A DNA stretch of 64,000 nucleotides from the NCBI RefSeq assembly GCF_025685575.1, contig NZ_JAGSYD010000001.1, positions 375,852-439,851 of the forward strand, in the 5' to 3' direction. The number at the start of each line of letters is the position of its first letter. The stretch's first letter is position 1. The translations under genes and the position numbers were made by a program. The notes beneath the pieces are model-generated. The model was not told where the DNA came from, searched no databases, and saw only the letters and a program-made list of their open reading frames with translations. Positions 27,125-35,720 of the stretch are shown in pieces. This stretch comes from Granulicella cerasi (lineage in GTDB: Bacteria > Acidobacteriota > Terriglobia > Terriglobales > Acidobacteriaceae).

Positions 27125-28561
27125 ATGCACTCCGCTCCAACTGAAACGCTCTGGCTGCGCCGTTTGCCGACACTTTATCTGTTGGTCGCACTCTTCGTGG
27201 GCGCAATGCTCTGCTGGATTACGCCCCCTCTGTACACGCCCGACGAGACCGCGCATGTAGAACGCGCTCTAGGGCTGTTGCAGGGCCATTGGATGTTGCA
27301 GCCCGCTGGCGCGGACACTGGCTCCAACGTGAACGACGGTGTGAATGAGGTGGGACGCGTTACGTCACAGGTGAATGGCGCGCTCGGTCTTCGATATGCC
27401 AAGGCGAGCCAGTTCCCTGACGGTCGCTTTCCTTTGTCGCGTCTCGCGGAGCAGAAGCGAGCCGCATGGAGCGCTACCGCGACCTATCAGCCGTATCAGA
27501 ACACTGCGATCTATCCGCCCACGCTGTATCTGCCGCAGTTGGCGGGCTGGTTCCTTGGGCAACATCTCCATCTCTCCGTCGTCACTACTTTGCGGTTAGC
27601 GCGGCTGTGCAATGTGCTGCTCGCGGTCGGTCTGGGTTGGCTTGCGTTGACGTTGGCGAAGTGTTGGCGCCCGGTGCTTTTCTGTGTGCTTCTGCTGCCG
27701 ACGGTGCTGAGTCTGAACGCGTCGTGCTCGCAGGACGCCTTGCTGCTTGTGTTGGCAACGTTGGCGATGAGTATCCTTTCGCGCGCTCTCGTCGCGCGGC
27801 GTCAACAGACCTTTGCAGAGCTGGCTGTGACGGTGATGCTGCTGTGCGCCTGCGCGGCAGCGCGCGTTCCTTACGTCATGCTGCTGCTGGCGCTGTGGCT
27901 GCCGGTGATGGAAGCCGAGACCGCATCACTTCGTGACTATCTGCGTCCTGTGTGGACGGCCGCGCCGTTCCTGCTGGCGATCGCTGTCTGGCAACATGCC
28001 ACCCATCCCATCGGCCTCTTCCTCTGCACGCAAGGATGTGACGTCGCTGCACAGACAGCGCATCTGAAGTCGAACCCGGTGATGGGGCTTTTCTGGCTGG
28101 TGGTGGCGACGTTGAAGGACGCGCCGGGTCTCTTCGTGAAGGGCTTCGGTTTGATGGGCATCAACGACGTCTTCCTGCCCTCAGCGTTCTATCTGGTACT
28201 GATGGCGGGATGCGTGGTGATGCTGCTGGCTACGCCGTCGCCGGGGCTGCGCCGCAGAGCTTCGCGTCTGCTGGTTCTGTTCGCGGTGCTGGTGGCGGTC
28301 TTCGGCATCAGCCTGGCGCAGTATCTTGCGACTACGCCCGTGGGTTCGCACCTTTTGATCGGGGTTCAGTCGCGATACTATCTCCCGTTCCTGCCGTTCC
28401 TTTTCCTGTTGTGGAGAGGCCGAGGTCGCATTCTGGAATCTCCTATCGGTCGCGGTGTGGTGTGGGTATTCGGAGTAGGATTTTTAGTAGTCGTCCTGTC
28501 GACACCGTGGATCGCCGCGCACCGCTTCTACGCCACCGGTATTCTGGCAGCATTGAGATAG
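27125..28561 (+). CDS. DUF2142-like multi-spanning membrane protein
   Basis: A 478-residue protein with about 10-12 membrane segments. After the first segment it has ITPPLYTPDETAHVERA, the PxxxPDExxH motif of the DUF2142 group, which resembles the periplasmic active-site loop of GT-C glycosyltransferases. A large loop (about residues 50-125) follows. ATG 27125 is preferred to the upstream TTG frame. The next gene, 42 bp on, encodes a UDP-galactopyranose-mutase-like flavoprotein, which fits cell-surface glycan work. Confidence 0.8.
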   Translation: MHSAPTETLWLRRLPTLYLLVALFVGAMLCWITPPLYTPDETAHVERALGLLQGHWMLQPAGADTGSNVNDGVNEVGRVTSQVNGALGLRYAKASQFPDGRFPLSRLAEQKRAAWSATATYQPYQNTAIYPPTLYLPQLAGWFLGQHLHLSVVTTLRLARLCNVLLAVGLGWLALTLAKCWRPVLFCVLLLPTVLSLNASCSQDALLLVLATLAMSILSRALVARRQQTFAELAVTVMLLCACAAARVPYVMLLLALWLPVMEAETASLRDYLRPVWTAAPFLLAIAVWQHATHPIGLFLCTQGCDVAAQTAHLKSNPVMGLFWLVVATLKDAPGLFVKGFGLMGINDVFLPSAFYLVLMAGCVVMLLATPSPGLRRRASRLLVLFAVLVAVFGISLAQYLATTPVGSHLLIGVQSRYYLPFLPFLFLLWRGRGRILESPIGRGVVWVFGVGFLVVVLSTPWIAAHRFYATGILAALR

Positions 28562-28603
28562 AGATCTCGCGAGCAGGTTCCGCGCACACGCGCTGCTTCT
28601 CGC

Positions 28604-30343
28604 ATGGGAGTCGTTGTGAAGGTCGTAATCATTGGAGCGGGCCCTGCGGGTCTGACAGCGGCGTTGGAGTTTCAGCGCAAGCTCGGTGCGGAGGTCGTGA
28701 TCCTCGAAGCATCGCAGGAAATCGGCGGCATCTCGCGCACCATCCGCTACAAAGGCAACCGCATGGACATCGGTGGTCACCGCTTCTTCTCGAAGTCGGA
28801 CCGCGTGATGCAGTGGTGGATGGACCTGATGCCACCCGACGTGGACGCGACCGATGCTCCGACCGGCCTTTCGCAGGCAGTGGAGATTAGTTACCAGGGC
28901 AAGCAACGCAAGATCGAGGTGCCGGCGGCTTCGCCAGAGCATCCTCCGCTGCGCGGCATGGGTCCGCTGGTTGTGCCTGTCGACACCGACGAGAGCGACG
29001 TGCCGCTGGAGGCCACTGAGAGCCTCGTCATCGAGACACATGAGCCGGAATCGAGCGATCTGGTGATGCTCGTGCGTCCGCGCAAGAGCCGCATCTACTA
29101 TCTGCGCAAGTTCTTCGATTACCCGATCAAGCTGACGGGCAACACGATCAAGAACCTTGGCCCGGCGCGCATGTCGAAGATCGGCATGAGCTACATCGCG
29201 TCGCGCGTGTCGCCGATCAAGAACGAGAAGAGCCTCGAAGACTTCCTCATCAATCGCTTCGGTCGCGAGCTGTACCTGACCTTCTTCAAGAGCTACACGG
29301 AGAAGGTATGGGGTGTACCGTGCGATCAGATCTCTGCGGAGTGGGGCGCGCAACGCATCAAGGGCCTCTCGCTGACGACCGCGCTGAAGCACTTCGTGAA
29401 GAAGGCGTTCACCGTCGAGAAGAGCGATAAGAACGATGTCGCGCAGAAGAAGACAGACACCTCGTTGATCGAGCGCTTCCTCTACCCGAAGTTCGGCCCG
29501 GGCCAGCTTTGGGAGCACGTCGCCGAGAAGATCGTCGCGAACGGTGGCACGATCGAAATGGGTTGGAAGGTGGTTCGTGTCATCGCCGAAGGTGGCCGCG
29601 TCACCGGCGTCGAAGCCACAAACGAAGCCGGTGAAACCCGCATCATTACAGGCGATCACTTCCTCTCCACGATGCCGATGCGCGAGTTGACGCACGCGCT
29701 TGAAGCTGGTGGCGCGAGCGTTCCTGCGAACGTGCGCGAGGTGAGCGATGGCCTGGAGTATCGCGACTTCGTCACGGTGGGCCTGCTGGTGAACAAGCTA
29801 TCGGTGAAGGAGCCTGACGGCGGCCTTGGCGGGTCTTCCTTAATCAAAGACACGTGGATCTACATTCAAGAGCCGGACGTGACGATCGGTCGCCTGCAGG
29901 TCTTCAACAACTGGAGCCCGTACATGGTGAGCGATCCGTCGAAGGTCTGGTTGGGGCTGGAGTACTTCTGCTATGAGACCGATCCGCTATGGGCGATGCC
30001 GGATGAAGAGCTGAAGAAGTTCGCCGCGTCGGAGCTCGAGAAGATCGGCATCCTGAAGACGGCGGATGTGCTCGACGGGCATGTAGTGCGTGTGCCGAAG
30101 ACGTATCCTGCGTACTTCGGTACGTACTCGCGTTTCGACGAGCTGCGCTCGTGGGTGGATGGTTTCGAGAACCTCTATCTTGTGGGCCGTAACGGCATGC
30201 ACAAGTACAACAACCAGGACCACTCGATGCTGACGGCGATGGCCGTCGTCGATGGCATCGCCGCAAACGGTGTGGTGGACAAGCGCGCGGTGTGGGGCAT
30301 CAACACCGAGCAGGAGTACCACGAAGAAAAAGACAAGCAGTAA
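28604..30343 (+). CDS. FAD-dependent oxidoreductase, UDP-galactopyranose mutase-like / amine-oxidoreductase type
   Basis: A 579-residue flavoprotein. The dinucleotide fold [17 protein letters not shown] is at the N-terminus, followed by [15 protein letters not shown]. The block [31 protein letters not shown] is typical of the glf-like branch found in glycan clusters; [15 protein letters not shown] near the C-terminus is the FAD-binding end. An insertion of about 65 residues (about 85-150) with an acidic stretch is unusual. GTG 28616 is an alternative start. It is probably cotranscribed with the small gene at 30356. Confidence 0.85.
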   Translation: MGVVVKVVIIGAGPAGLTAALEFQRKLGAEVVILEASQEIGGISRTIRYKGNRMDIGGHRFFSKSDRVMQWWMDLMPPDVDATDAPTGLSQAVEISYQGKQRKIEVPAASPEHPPLRGMGPLVVPVDTDESDVPLEATESLVIETHEPESSDLVMLVRPRKSRIYYLRKFFDYPIKLTGNTIKNLGPARMSKIGMSYIASRVSPIKNEKSLEDFLINRFGRELYLTFFKSYTEKVWGVPCDQISAEWGAQRIKGLSLTTALKHFVKKAFTVEKSDKNDVAQKKTDTSLIERFLYPKFGPGQLWEHVAEKIVANGGTIEMGWKVVRVIAEGGRVTGVEATNEAGETRIITGDHFLSTMPMRELTHALEAGGASVPANVREVSDGLEYRDFVTVGLLVNKLSVKEPDGGLGGSSLIKDTWIYIQEPDVTIGRLQVFNNWSPYMVSDPSKVWLGLEYFCYETDPLWAMPDEELKKFAASELEKIGILKTADVLDGHVVRVPKTYPAYFGTYSRFDELRSWVDGFENLYLVGRNGMHKYNNQDHSMLTAMAVVDGIAANGVVDKRAVWGINTEQEYHEEKDKQ

Positions 30344-30355
30344 GAGGAGCGCAGG

Positions 30356-30736
30356 ATGAAGTGGATTTTCGGTTTGGTGGTTCTGTTGCTGGTGGTCTTC
30401 ATCGTGGTGAAGCGTGATCAGATCTACGTGCGCGATCCGCTGTCGAAGGTAACGCATAACGGCATCGAGGAGAACGGCGCGCAGGTCTTCATCAACTTCA
30501 ACAATGAAGTGCTGGTGGAGAATGACAATCCGCCGATGCACCTGATGCTGATTCAGCAGAACAACCACGTGGGCGTGCCGAAGCAGATCAACTGCATCCA
30601 CTGGGTGGCGTGCATGGTCGATGCGCCGGTGGCGACGTTCTCGATGCCGCTGGATGTGAAGGTGCAGACGATGACGGAGAAGCAGGTGCTGTACACCGAT
30701 GCCGATCGCACGGAGAGTGTGATCACGCTTCGATAA
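30356..30736 (+). CDS. Single-pass membrane-anchored protein, 126 residues
   Basis: A short N-terminal membrane anchor (WIFGLVVLLLVVFIVV) is followed by a roughly 105-residue periplasmic domain with two cysteines close together (INCIHWVACMV). No family was recognised. AAGAGGAG precedes the ATG, and the gene starts 12 bp after the flavoprotein stop, so the two are likely one operon. Confidence 0.75.
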   Translation: MKWIFGLVVLLLVVFIVVKRDQIYVRDPLSKVTHNGIEENGAQVFINFNNEVLVENDNPPMHLMLIQQNNHVGVPKQINCIHWVACMVDAPVATFSMPLDVKVQTMTEKQVLYTDADRTESVITLR

Positions 30737-30760
30737 CTCAGCGCTTCTGCGAAGTCTTTC

Positions 30761-30837
30761 CTTTGCGCCCTCTGCGTTCTGTTCTCTGTCGGCATCCTTA
30801 CCGTGCTGGAGAAGACCAGAACGCAGAGGGCGCAGAG
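30761..30837. repeat. Long inverted repeat of the GCAGAGGGCGCAGAG type
   Basis: A 20-bp left arm (30761-30780, CTTTGCGCCCTCTGCGTTCT) faces a right arm (30818-30837) that is its reverse complement with one mismatch; 37 bp separate them. It fills the gap between two convergent genes and ends at the folK stop. Sequences of this type recur in intergenic DNA of many bacteria. It may also stop transcription. Confidence 0.75.
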
Positions 30838-30839
30838 TT

Positions 30840-31313
30840 TTACGCAGAGAGCGCGGAGAGAAGCTCGGCAATCGTTATTTGCAACGTTGGATGCAGCAGA
30901 GTCGGCGCGATCTCGGCGAGCGGCTCCAGCACGAAGCGACGCTCGTGCATCGCAGGATGCGGGAGCGTGAGTTCTTCAGTGTTCATCACTTCCTCGCCGT
31001 AGAGCAGCAGGTCGAGATCGAGCGTGCGGGGGCCTTTGCTGATCGCGTTGGCGGAACGATCACGACCAAACTCACGTTCTATCGCGAGCAGACCACGCAG
31101 TAGCTCGAGGGGCGCGAGTTGCGTTTCCAGCAGTGCCGCAGCGTTCACGAAGTTCGGCTGATCGAGATAGCCGACAGGTGTCGTGACGTAGAGCGATGAC
31201 GTCGCCTTCACCTCGCCCAGTGCGCTCAAACGCAGGAAGGCCGCGCGGATATTTTCTTCCGGCGAGCCGAAGGTGCCTTCGAGGTTGGAGCCAAGCGCGA
31301 TCGCGGCGAGCAT
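30840..31313 (-). CDS. folK: 2-amino-4-hydroxy-6-hydroxymethyldihydropteridine diphosphokinase
   Basis: A 157-residue pyrophosphokinase of normal length in folate synthesis, moving pyrophosphate from ATP to the pterin. Seen: IALGSNLEGTFGSPEENIRAA at the start, the YLDQPNFVNAAALLET block, ERxFGRxR as EREFGRDRS, and the signature GPRTLDLDLLLYG with the metal-binding aspartates, then LPHPAMHERRFVLEPLAEIAP. It stands alone between two palindromic repeats; folC of the same pathway lies at 1967. Confidence 0.95.
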   Translation of the reverse strand: MLAAIALGSNLEGTFGSPEENIRAAFLRLSALGEVKATSSLYVTTPVGYLDQPNFVNAAALLETQLAPLELLRGLLAIEREFGRDRSANAISKGPRTLDLDLLLYGEEVMNTEELTLPHPAMHERRFVLEPLAEIAPTLLHPTLQITIAELLSALSA

Positions 31314-31350
31314 GGCTCTAGTGTATGTCGCGCTTCAATGCCTTGGCGTA

Positions 31351-31452
31351 CCTTCGCGCTCTACGCGCCCTTTGCATCGAAGTCTTTTGCGTCGAAGTCT
31401 TTTGCATCTGTGCCTCGACTGAGGAAAGCCCTTGACGCAAAGAGCGCGAAGG
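31351..31452. repeat. Second palindromic repeat with a 15-bp tandem repeat in its loop
   Basis: CCTTCGCGCTCT at 31351-31362 is the exact reverse complement of 31441-31452. Between them a 15-bp unit TTTGCATCGAAGTCT is repeated about 2.5 times (31371-31408). The arms resemble the CGCAGAGGGCGC-type repeat on the other side of folK. Confidence 0.65.
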
Positions 31453-31479
31453 TCGCCAGGGGACGCCACGGTATCGAGG

Positions 31480-31776
31480 CTACTTCTTCGGCGCGGGTGG
31501 AACCTTCTTGCCTTCCTTGCGCGCTTCATTCAACGCGATCGCAATGGCCTGCTTCGGGTTCGTGACCTTCTGGCCAGAACCGCTCTTCAGCTTGCCCTGC
31601 TTCATCTCGCGCATTTCGGTCTCGACCTTCTTGCCGGCCGCAGGACTGTATTTCCGCGTGGCCTTCTTCGGCGTAGCTTTTTTTGCTGTCGTCTTCTTCA
31701 CCGCAGACTTCTTGCTGGTGGTCCTCTTCGATGCGGCCTTCTTGACGCTCTTCTTTGCAGCCTTTTTCGTTGCCAT
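31480..31776 (-). CDS. Histone H1-like lysine-rich protein with DUF6496 C-terminus
   Basis: A 98-residue basic protein. The first half is Lys/Ala/Thr/Ser repeats (KKAAKKSVKKAASKRTT type) as in bacterial histone H1-like DNA-binding proteins. The second half, KKVETEMREMKQGKLKSGSG followed by QKVTNPKQAIAIALNEARK, matches DUF6496. ATG 31776 begins the basic repeats; the open frame upstream is not coding-like. Expected role: binding nucleic acid, perhaps chromosome compaction or stress; this is inferred from composition. Confidence 0.85.
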   Translation of the reverse strand: MATKKAAKKSVKKAASKRTTSKKSAVKKTTAKKATPKKATRKYSPAAGKKVETEMREMKQGKLKSGSGQKVTNPKQAIAIALNEARKEGKKVPPAPKK

Positions 31777-31950
31777 GGGTGAAGCCTCCAGCATTGTTGG
31801 AGTGCATGAGGCTGTAGCGACGTTGCATGGCCAGACGCACCTCAGCGGCTGAAGCCGCTCGCGATCACGTGTACTGACGGCACGACCGAAGTCGTGCCCT
31901 ACCCGTTCGTGCTCGAGCGCTGACGATGGTGTCACCCCATCGCAACGGAC

Positions 31951-32055
31951 GGGTGCCCCAGGTCTCGATTTTTGAGACCTGGGTTTTCAGAGAAATTGAT
32001 CAAGGCCAGGCAGTATCGCTCTCCCACATCTCAAAAATCGAGATGTGGGGCACCC
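31951..32055. repeat. Palindromic interspersed element, copy B (full)
   Basis: Begins GGGTGCCCC and ends GGGGCACCC. The left hairpin is CCCAGGTCTCGA-TTTT-TGAGACCTGGG, the right CCCACATCTC-AAAAATC-GAGATGTGGG. At 105 bp it is the shortest full copy. It ends 3 bp before the stop of the lipoprotein gene, so it may double as that gene's terminator. Confidence 0.85.
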
Positions 32056-32058
32056 GGC

Positions 32059-33561
32059 TTATTGGCTGCGCCTGCGATACGCGAGCGCTAACGCCGCGCC
32101 GGCGAGCACAGCCGCGCCGGCGTAGATGGCCGCATAGTAGAGCCATCCATGTGTGCGGCGGAGTGTGCCTGCTTGCCACGCGTCATGCGTTGCGCGCAGG
32201 TCATCGGCGAGACCAGGGATCGTGATCTTCGCGAAGTCGTCCGTGGGCAGCGATCCGAAGATGCGCTCAGGCTCGGGCAGCGCGCCCGCGCGGTCCTTGG
32301 GGATCGCGGCCATCATCGCGTTTACCTCGGCATCGCGCGGATCGTCGAAGAGCGACGCGTCAGCGGTGTTCGGAAAGAGTGTGACCTTGCCGGTCATCTT
32401 GCGCTCGATGGCGGAGACGCCGTCCTGGCAGACACCGAGCGCGTAGTAGCCGCCGAAGGGCAGCGTGGGGCGCTTGGCGTGCTGGCGCATGAAGGCCACG
32501 GTGATGAGTCCAGCGAGGCGCGTGACCTCGACGGCTTGCTCGCCGGTGTAGGTGTGTGCGGCGCGCTTCAACACCCACGGTTGATCGAGCGTGTCCATGG
32601 TGCGCCATTCGCTTTTGCCGTCGATGCCGAAGTAGTAGCTGATGTCGGCGTTGATCTTCGGCCCGCGAATCTGCCATTCGTACTCCGCGTGCGAAACGGG
32701 GATGAGCAGCGGGCGATCGCGATGCAGGAGGCTGCCTGTATGCGGCACGGCGATCTGCGTGTTGATCCAGAATGGCATCATCACGTCCTGCCCGCGGAAA
32801 TGAAAGTGGCCGAAGTTCGCGAAGTAGCGCGCGTCGATGACCGTAACGGTGTGCCCGCTCTGCTGCAGCGCGGTGATGAGTTGCTGCGGCGTCGTAGCGG
32901 AGTGTTCCTCAACGCTTGCGGAGAACGATCGCGCGTTGTCGTAGTCGTTCAACGCGAGGCGGTTCATTACATCGGCGAGTCGTTGCGACTCCGCATGTTC
33001 GGGCGCGAGGTCGTTCGCGCCATCGCCACGTGTGACGCCTGCGCCGAGTTCGCTCACGAGACCTTGCGTGCTGAAGGGCGGCAAGGTCGAAGGCTCATCG
33101 AGCGAGACATGATGGCCGCGCTCGAGCATGTAAGGCCCGAGGTCGATGAAGTTGCGTGTCTGCTCATCGCTCAGCGCTGGAGTGGGTGAACCGGGATGCG
33201 CGGCGCTCAGGCCTTCGAGCTTGTCGCTCTTGCCGGCGAAGTGCGAGACCACGCGCACGGTCGGGTTCACCTCGCTCATCGTCCAACCGGGAAAGCGATC
33301 GAGTCCGCCCCAGTCGCGGCCCAGGATGCGTTTGCGGAGTTCGTCGGCGAGCTTCGGCGTGAGGTACGCCGGGCCCTTCTTGCCGGTGTCGTTGATCTGC
33401 GCAACGAGTTGCTCCACGAGTTGCGGATGCTCGGCCGTGAGCTCGCGCATCATCTGCGAGAGCAGGATCGTGTTCGGCGGCATGGGCTTTTCGGGCGGTG
33501 TGTAAGGCATGGTGTGGCAACCGACGAGCAACAGCGTCGTGGCGAGCAGAACTTTGCGCAT
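32059..33561 (-). CDS. Lipoprotein with C-terminal membrane segment, unknown function
   Basis: A 500-residue protein with a lipoprotein signal (MRKVLLATTLLLVGC, lipobox LVGC, lipidated Cys15). The body has no family that I recognise; blocks such as YFANFGHFHFRGQDVMMPFWINT and FGGYYALGVCQDGVSAIERKM look conserved. It ends with a hydrophobic segment YYAAIYAGAAVLAGAALALAY followed by RRRS, a second membrane anchor. A lipid anchor at one end and a membrane helix at the other is uncommon. The stop lies beside palindromic element B. Confidence 0.78.
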   Translation of the reverse strand: MRKVLLATTLLLVGCHTMPYTPPEKPMPPNTILLSQMMRELTAEHPQLVEQLVAQINDTGKKGPAYLTPKLADELRKRILGRDWGGLDRFPGWTMSEVNPTVRVVSHFAGKSDKLEGLSAAHPGSPTPALSDEQTRNFIDLGPYMLERGHHVSLDEPSTLPPFSTQGLVSELGAGVTRGDGANDLAPEHAESQRLADVMNRLALNDYDNARSFSASVEEHSATTPQQLITALQQSGHTVTVIDARYFANFGHFHFRGQDVMMPFWINTQIAVPHTGSLLHRDRPLLIPVSHAEYEWQIRGPKINADISYYFGIDGKSEWRTMDTLDQPWVLKRAAHTYTGEQAVEVTRLAGLITVAFMRQHAKRPTLPFGGYYALGVCQDGVSAIERKMTGKVTLFPNTADASLFDDPRDAEVNAMMAAIPKDRAGALPEPERIFGSLPTDDFAKITIPGLADDLRATHDAWQAGTLRRTHGWLYYAAIYAGAAVLAGAALALAYRRRSQ

Positions 33562-33606
33562 AGAGTAGTGCGATGCTATCAGGCTGCCTGCCGTTGTAGC
33601 CGCGCG

Positions 33607-35034
33607 CTACTGCGCGGGCATGTCAAAGAGATGAGCGACGTAGTCGGTGCTCTTCTGCGACCACTGCGTGCGCGCCACGATGCCGGCGAGGAAGACGAGC
33701 ACGCCGCCTGTGAGCATCGCCCACCAGATGGAATGCGTGCTGCTGGCGAAGTCCTTGTGCTGCTGGTGTGCGATGGCGATGGTGGTGCCTGCGATGGCGA
33801 CACCGAGCGCTGCGCCAACCTGTCTACCGGTAGAAGCGATGGCCGCGGCCACCCCCGCCTGAGAGAGTGGCATCCCCGCGACGGCGGTGTTGGAGATGGC
33901 GGGGTTCACCATGCCGAGCCCGGTGCCGAAGAGCGCGTAGGCAAGCAGCAGCAGCGGTAGCGGAAGCGCGTCCGAAAGCTGTGTGAGGATTGCCGTCGAC
34001 GCGACGAATGCGGTGCCGGAGATCAGCATGGAGTACAGCGGGCCGCGTGCGGCAACAAGCTTGCCGGAGAGCGGCGCGGTGATCATCATCGCCACGGCGA
34101 GTGGCAGCGTGCAGAGGCCTGTATGCAGAGCGGAGTAGCCGCGTGCTTCCTGCAAATAGATCACATTGAGGAAGAGGAAGCCCGCGAAGGACGCGAAGGC
34201 GATGAGCGCGAGGAAGGTGGCGGTAGAGAACGGTACGCTGCGGAAGAAGCGCAGGTCGAGCAGCGGCTCTCGACGACGCGACTCATGCACCAGGAAGAAG
34301 ACGAAGAGCGCGGCGGCGGCGGCGAGCATCGCGAGTGTGGAGGGCGCGCTCCAACCGGCGCGGGGGCTGTCGATGACGCCGTAGGTGAGCAGCGTGAGGA
34401 ATGCGAGCACGAGCACCTGGCCGAGCGGATCGGGGCGACGGGCACGCGGTGCGCGCGACTCCGGCACGTACTTGATGGTGAGCAGAATCGCCGCAAGCGC
34501 GATGGGCAGGTTGACCCAGAAGATGGCGCGCCAACCGAAGCTCTGCGTCAGGAAGCCTCCGAGCAGCGGGCCTGCGGCGAGCGAGACACCGGCGACCGCG
34601 CCCCAGACGCCAACGGCGCGAGCGCGGTCTTTCGGCTGCGTGAAGACGTTCGCGATGATCGACAACGCGACCGGATTCATCATGCTGGCGCCGATGCCCT
34701 GCACCGCGCGGAAGGCGATGAGCGTGTGGATGTTCGGCGCGAGGCTGCAGAGCAGCGAACCGACGGCAAAGGTGGTCATGCCGATCTGGAAGACGCGTCG
34801 ACGACCGAATCGGTCAGACATCGAACCGCAGAGCATCAGCAGGCTGGCGACGACGAGTGTGTAGGCGTCGATGATCCACTGCAGCTGCGCGACGGTGGCG
34901 TGTAGCTCGCGCTGCATGACGGGCAGCGCCACGTTGACGATCGTGACGTCCATGCCGGTGAGCAGCAGGCTCATGCAACAGATGGAGAGAATGATGCTCG
35001 GATGGATTTCGCGCGAAGCAGAGGCAGAAGGCAA
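33607..35034 (-). CDS. MFS transporter, DHA2 (EmrB/QacA) drug-export family
   Basis: A 475-residue, 14-segment exporter. Seen: LLTGMDVTIVNVALPVMQREL in segment 1 (the D-x-x-I-V-N-V-A-L-P motif of DHA2), the loop GSMSDRFGRRRVFQIG, GASMMNPVALSIIANVF, and AGVSLAAGPLLGGFLTQSFGWRAIFWVNLP, motif C followed by the usual F-W-R-W-IFxxNxP block. The start is TTG 35034 with CGGAGA upstream, but ATG codons further in are possible. No regulator gene is adjacent. Confidence 0.92.
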   Translation of the reverse strand: MPSASASREIHPSIILSICCMSLLLTGMDVTIVNVALPVMQRELHATVAQLQWIIDAYTLVVASLLMLCGSMSDRFGRRRVFQIGMTTFAVGSLLCSLAPNIHTLIAFRAVQGIGASMMNPVALSIIANVFTQPKDRARAVGVWGAVAGVSLAAGPLLGGFLTQSFGWRAIFWVNLPIALAAILLTIKYVPESRAPRARRPDPLGQVLVLAFLTLLTYGVIDSPRAGWSAPSTLAMLAAAAALFVFFLVHESRRREPLLDLRFFRSVPFSTATFLALIAFASFAGFLFLNVIYLQEARGYSALHTGLCTLPLAVAMMITAPLSGKLVAARGPLYSMLISGTAFVASTAILTQLSDALPLPLLLLAYALFGTGLGMVNPAISNTAVAGMPLSQAGVAAAIASTGRQVGAALGVAIAGTTIAIAHQQHKDFASSTHSIWWAMLTGGVLVFLAGIVARTQWSQKSTDYVAHLFDMPAQ

Positions 35035-35291
35035 GAGGAAGAGGTCTCCGGAATAGTGGTTCTCCTCTGTAGACGCATGCTCGCAGGTGGAAGATTCTTC
35101 GTGAGTTCCGATAGGTGCCGCATCGGGAACGATGATGTCAGTGCAAGCTCCAGAAAAAATTTTTCACGAAGCGAAAGACGGCGATGCTGAAGCCTGCATC
35201 TTACTGAGGACGTGTGTGGGGTCGCTTCCAACTTATGGCCGATGCCCACGCGAAAGTAATTGGGATCCCAGAACGACAGGAGATCAACGAC

Positions 35292-35651
35292 ATGAAGTTC
35301 AATAAGGTTTTGACTGCGAGTGCGCTGCTGTTCACGATGGCGCTGAGCGCCGCGCCGATGGCAACCGCGCAACGTTATGACGACCACCACGATGATCATC
35401 GTGGCCCCGGTGGCCCCCCTCCGGGACGCCCGGGCGGTCCGCCTCCGGGTTACGTGCGCCACGATAACTGGCGCCGCGGCTATCGTCTTCCGCCGAACGA
35501 CTGGCGCCGTGGTCAACGCGTGGATTATCGCGCCTACCACCTCGCCCCTCCGCCCCGCGGTTATGAGTGGCGCCAGGTGGACGGCAACTACGTGATGGCA
35601 GCTGTCGCAACGGGCATCATCGCGAGCACGATCATCGCAGCTTCGCGCTAA
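35292..35651 (+). CDS. RcnB-family exported protein
   Basis: A 119-residue protein with a signal peptide (about 26 residues ending in MATA-Q). The mature start is rich in His, Asp, Pro and Gly (YDDHHDDHRGPGGPPPG), a likely metal-binding tail, followed by NWRRGYRLP...W, and the family end RGYEWRQVDGNYVMAAVATGIIASTI. RcnB-type proteins act in nickel/cobalt balance in the periplasm; many relatives have unknown roles. ATG 35292 is chosen for the signal peptide and the AGGAGA before it. Confidence 0.82.
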   Translation: MKFNKVLTASALLFTMALSAAPMATAQRYDDHHDDHRGPGGPPPGRPGGPPPGYVRHDNWRRGYRLPPNDWRRGQRVDYRAYHLAPPPRGYEWRQVDGNYVMAAVATGIIASTIIAASR

Positions 35652-35669
35652 ACACGTAAGCAGCAACAG

Positions 35670-35699
35670 AAAGCGGCAGAGCTAAGGCTCTGCCGCTTT
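35670..35699. terminator. Bidirectional terminator between the RcnB-like gene and gatB
   Basis: AAAGCGGCAGAGC (35670-35682) pairs with GCTCTGCCGCTTT (35687-35699) around TAAG, with T runs on the plus side. It separates convergent genes. Confidence 0.85.
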
Positions 35700-35720
35700 T
35701 CGTTTGTGTCCTGTTGTGCG

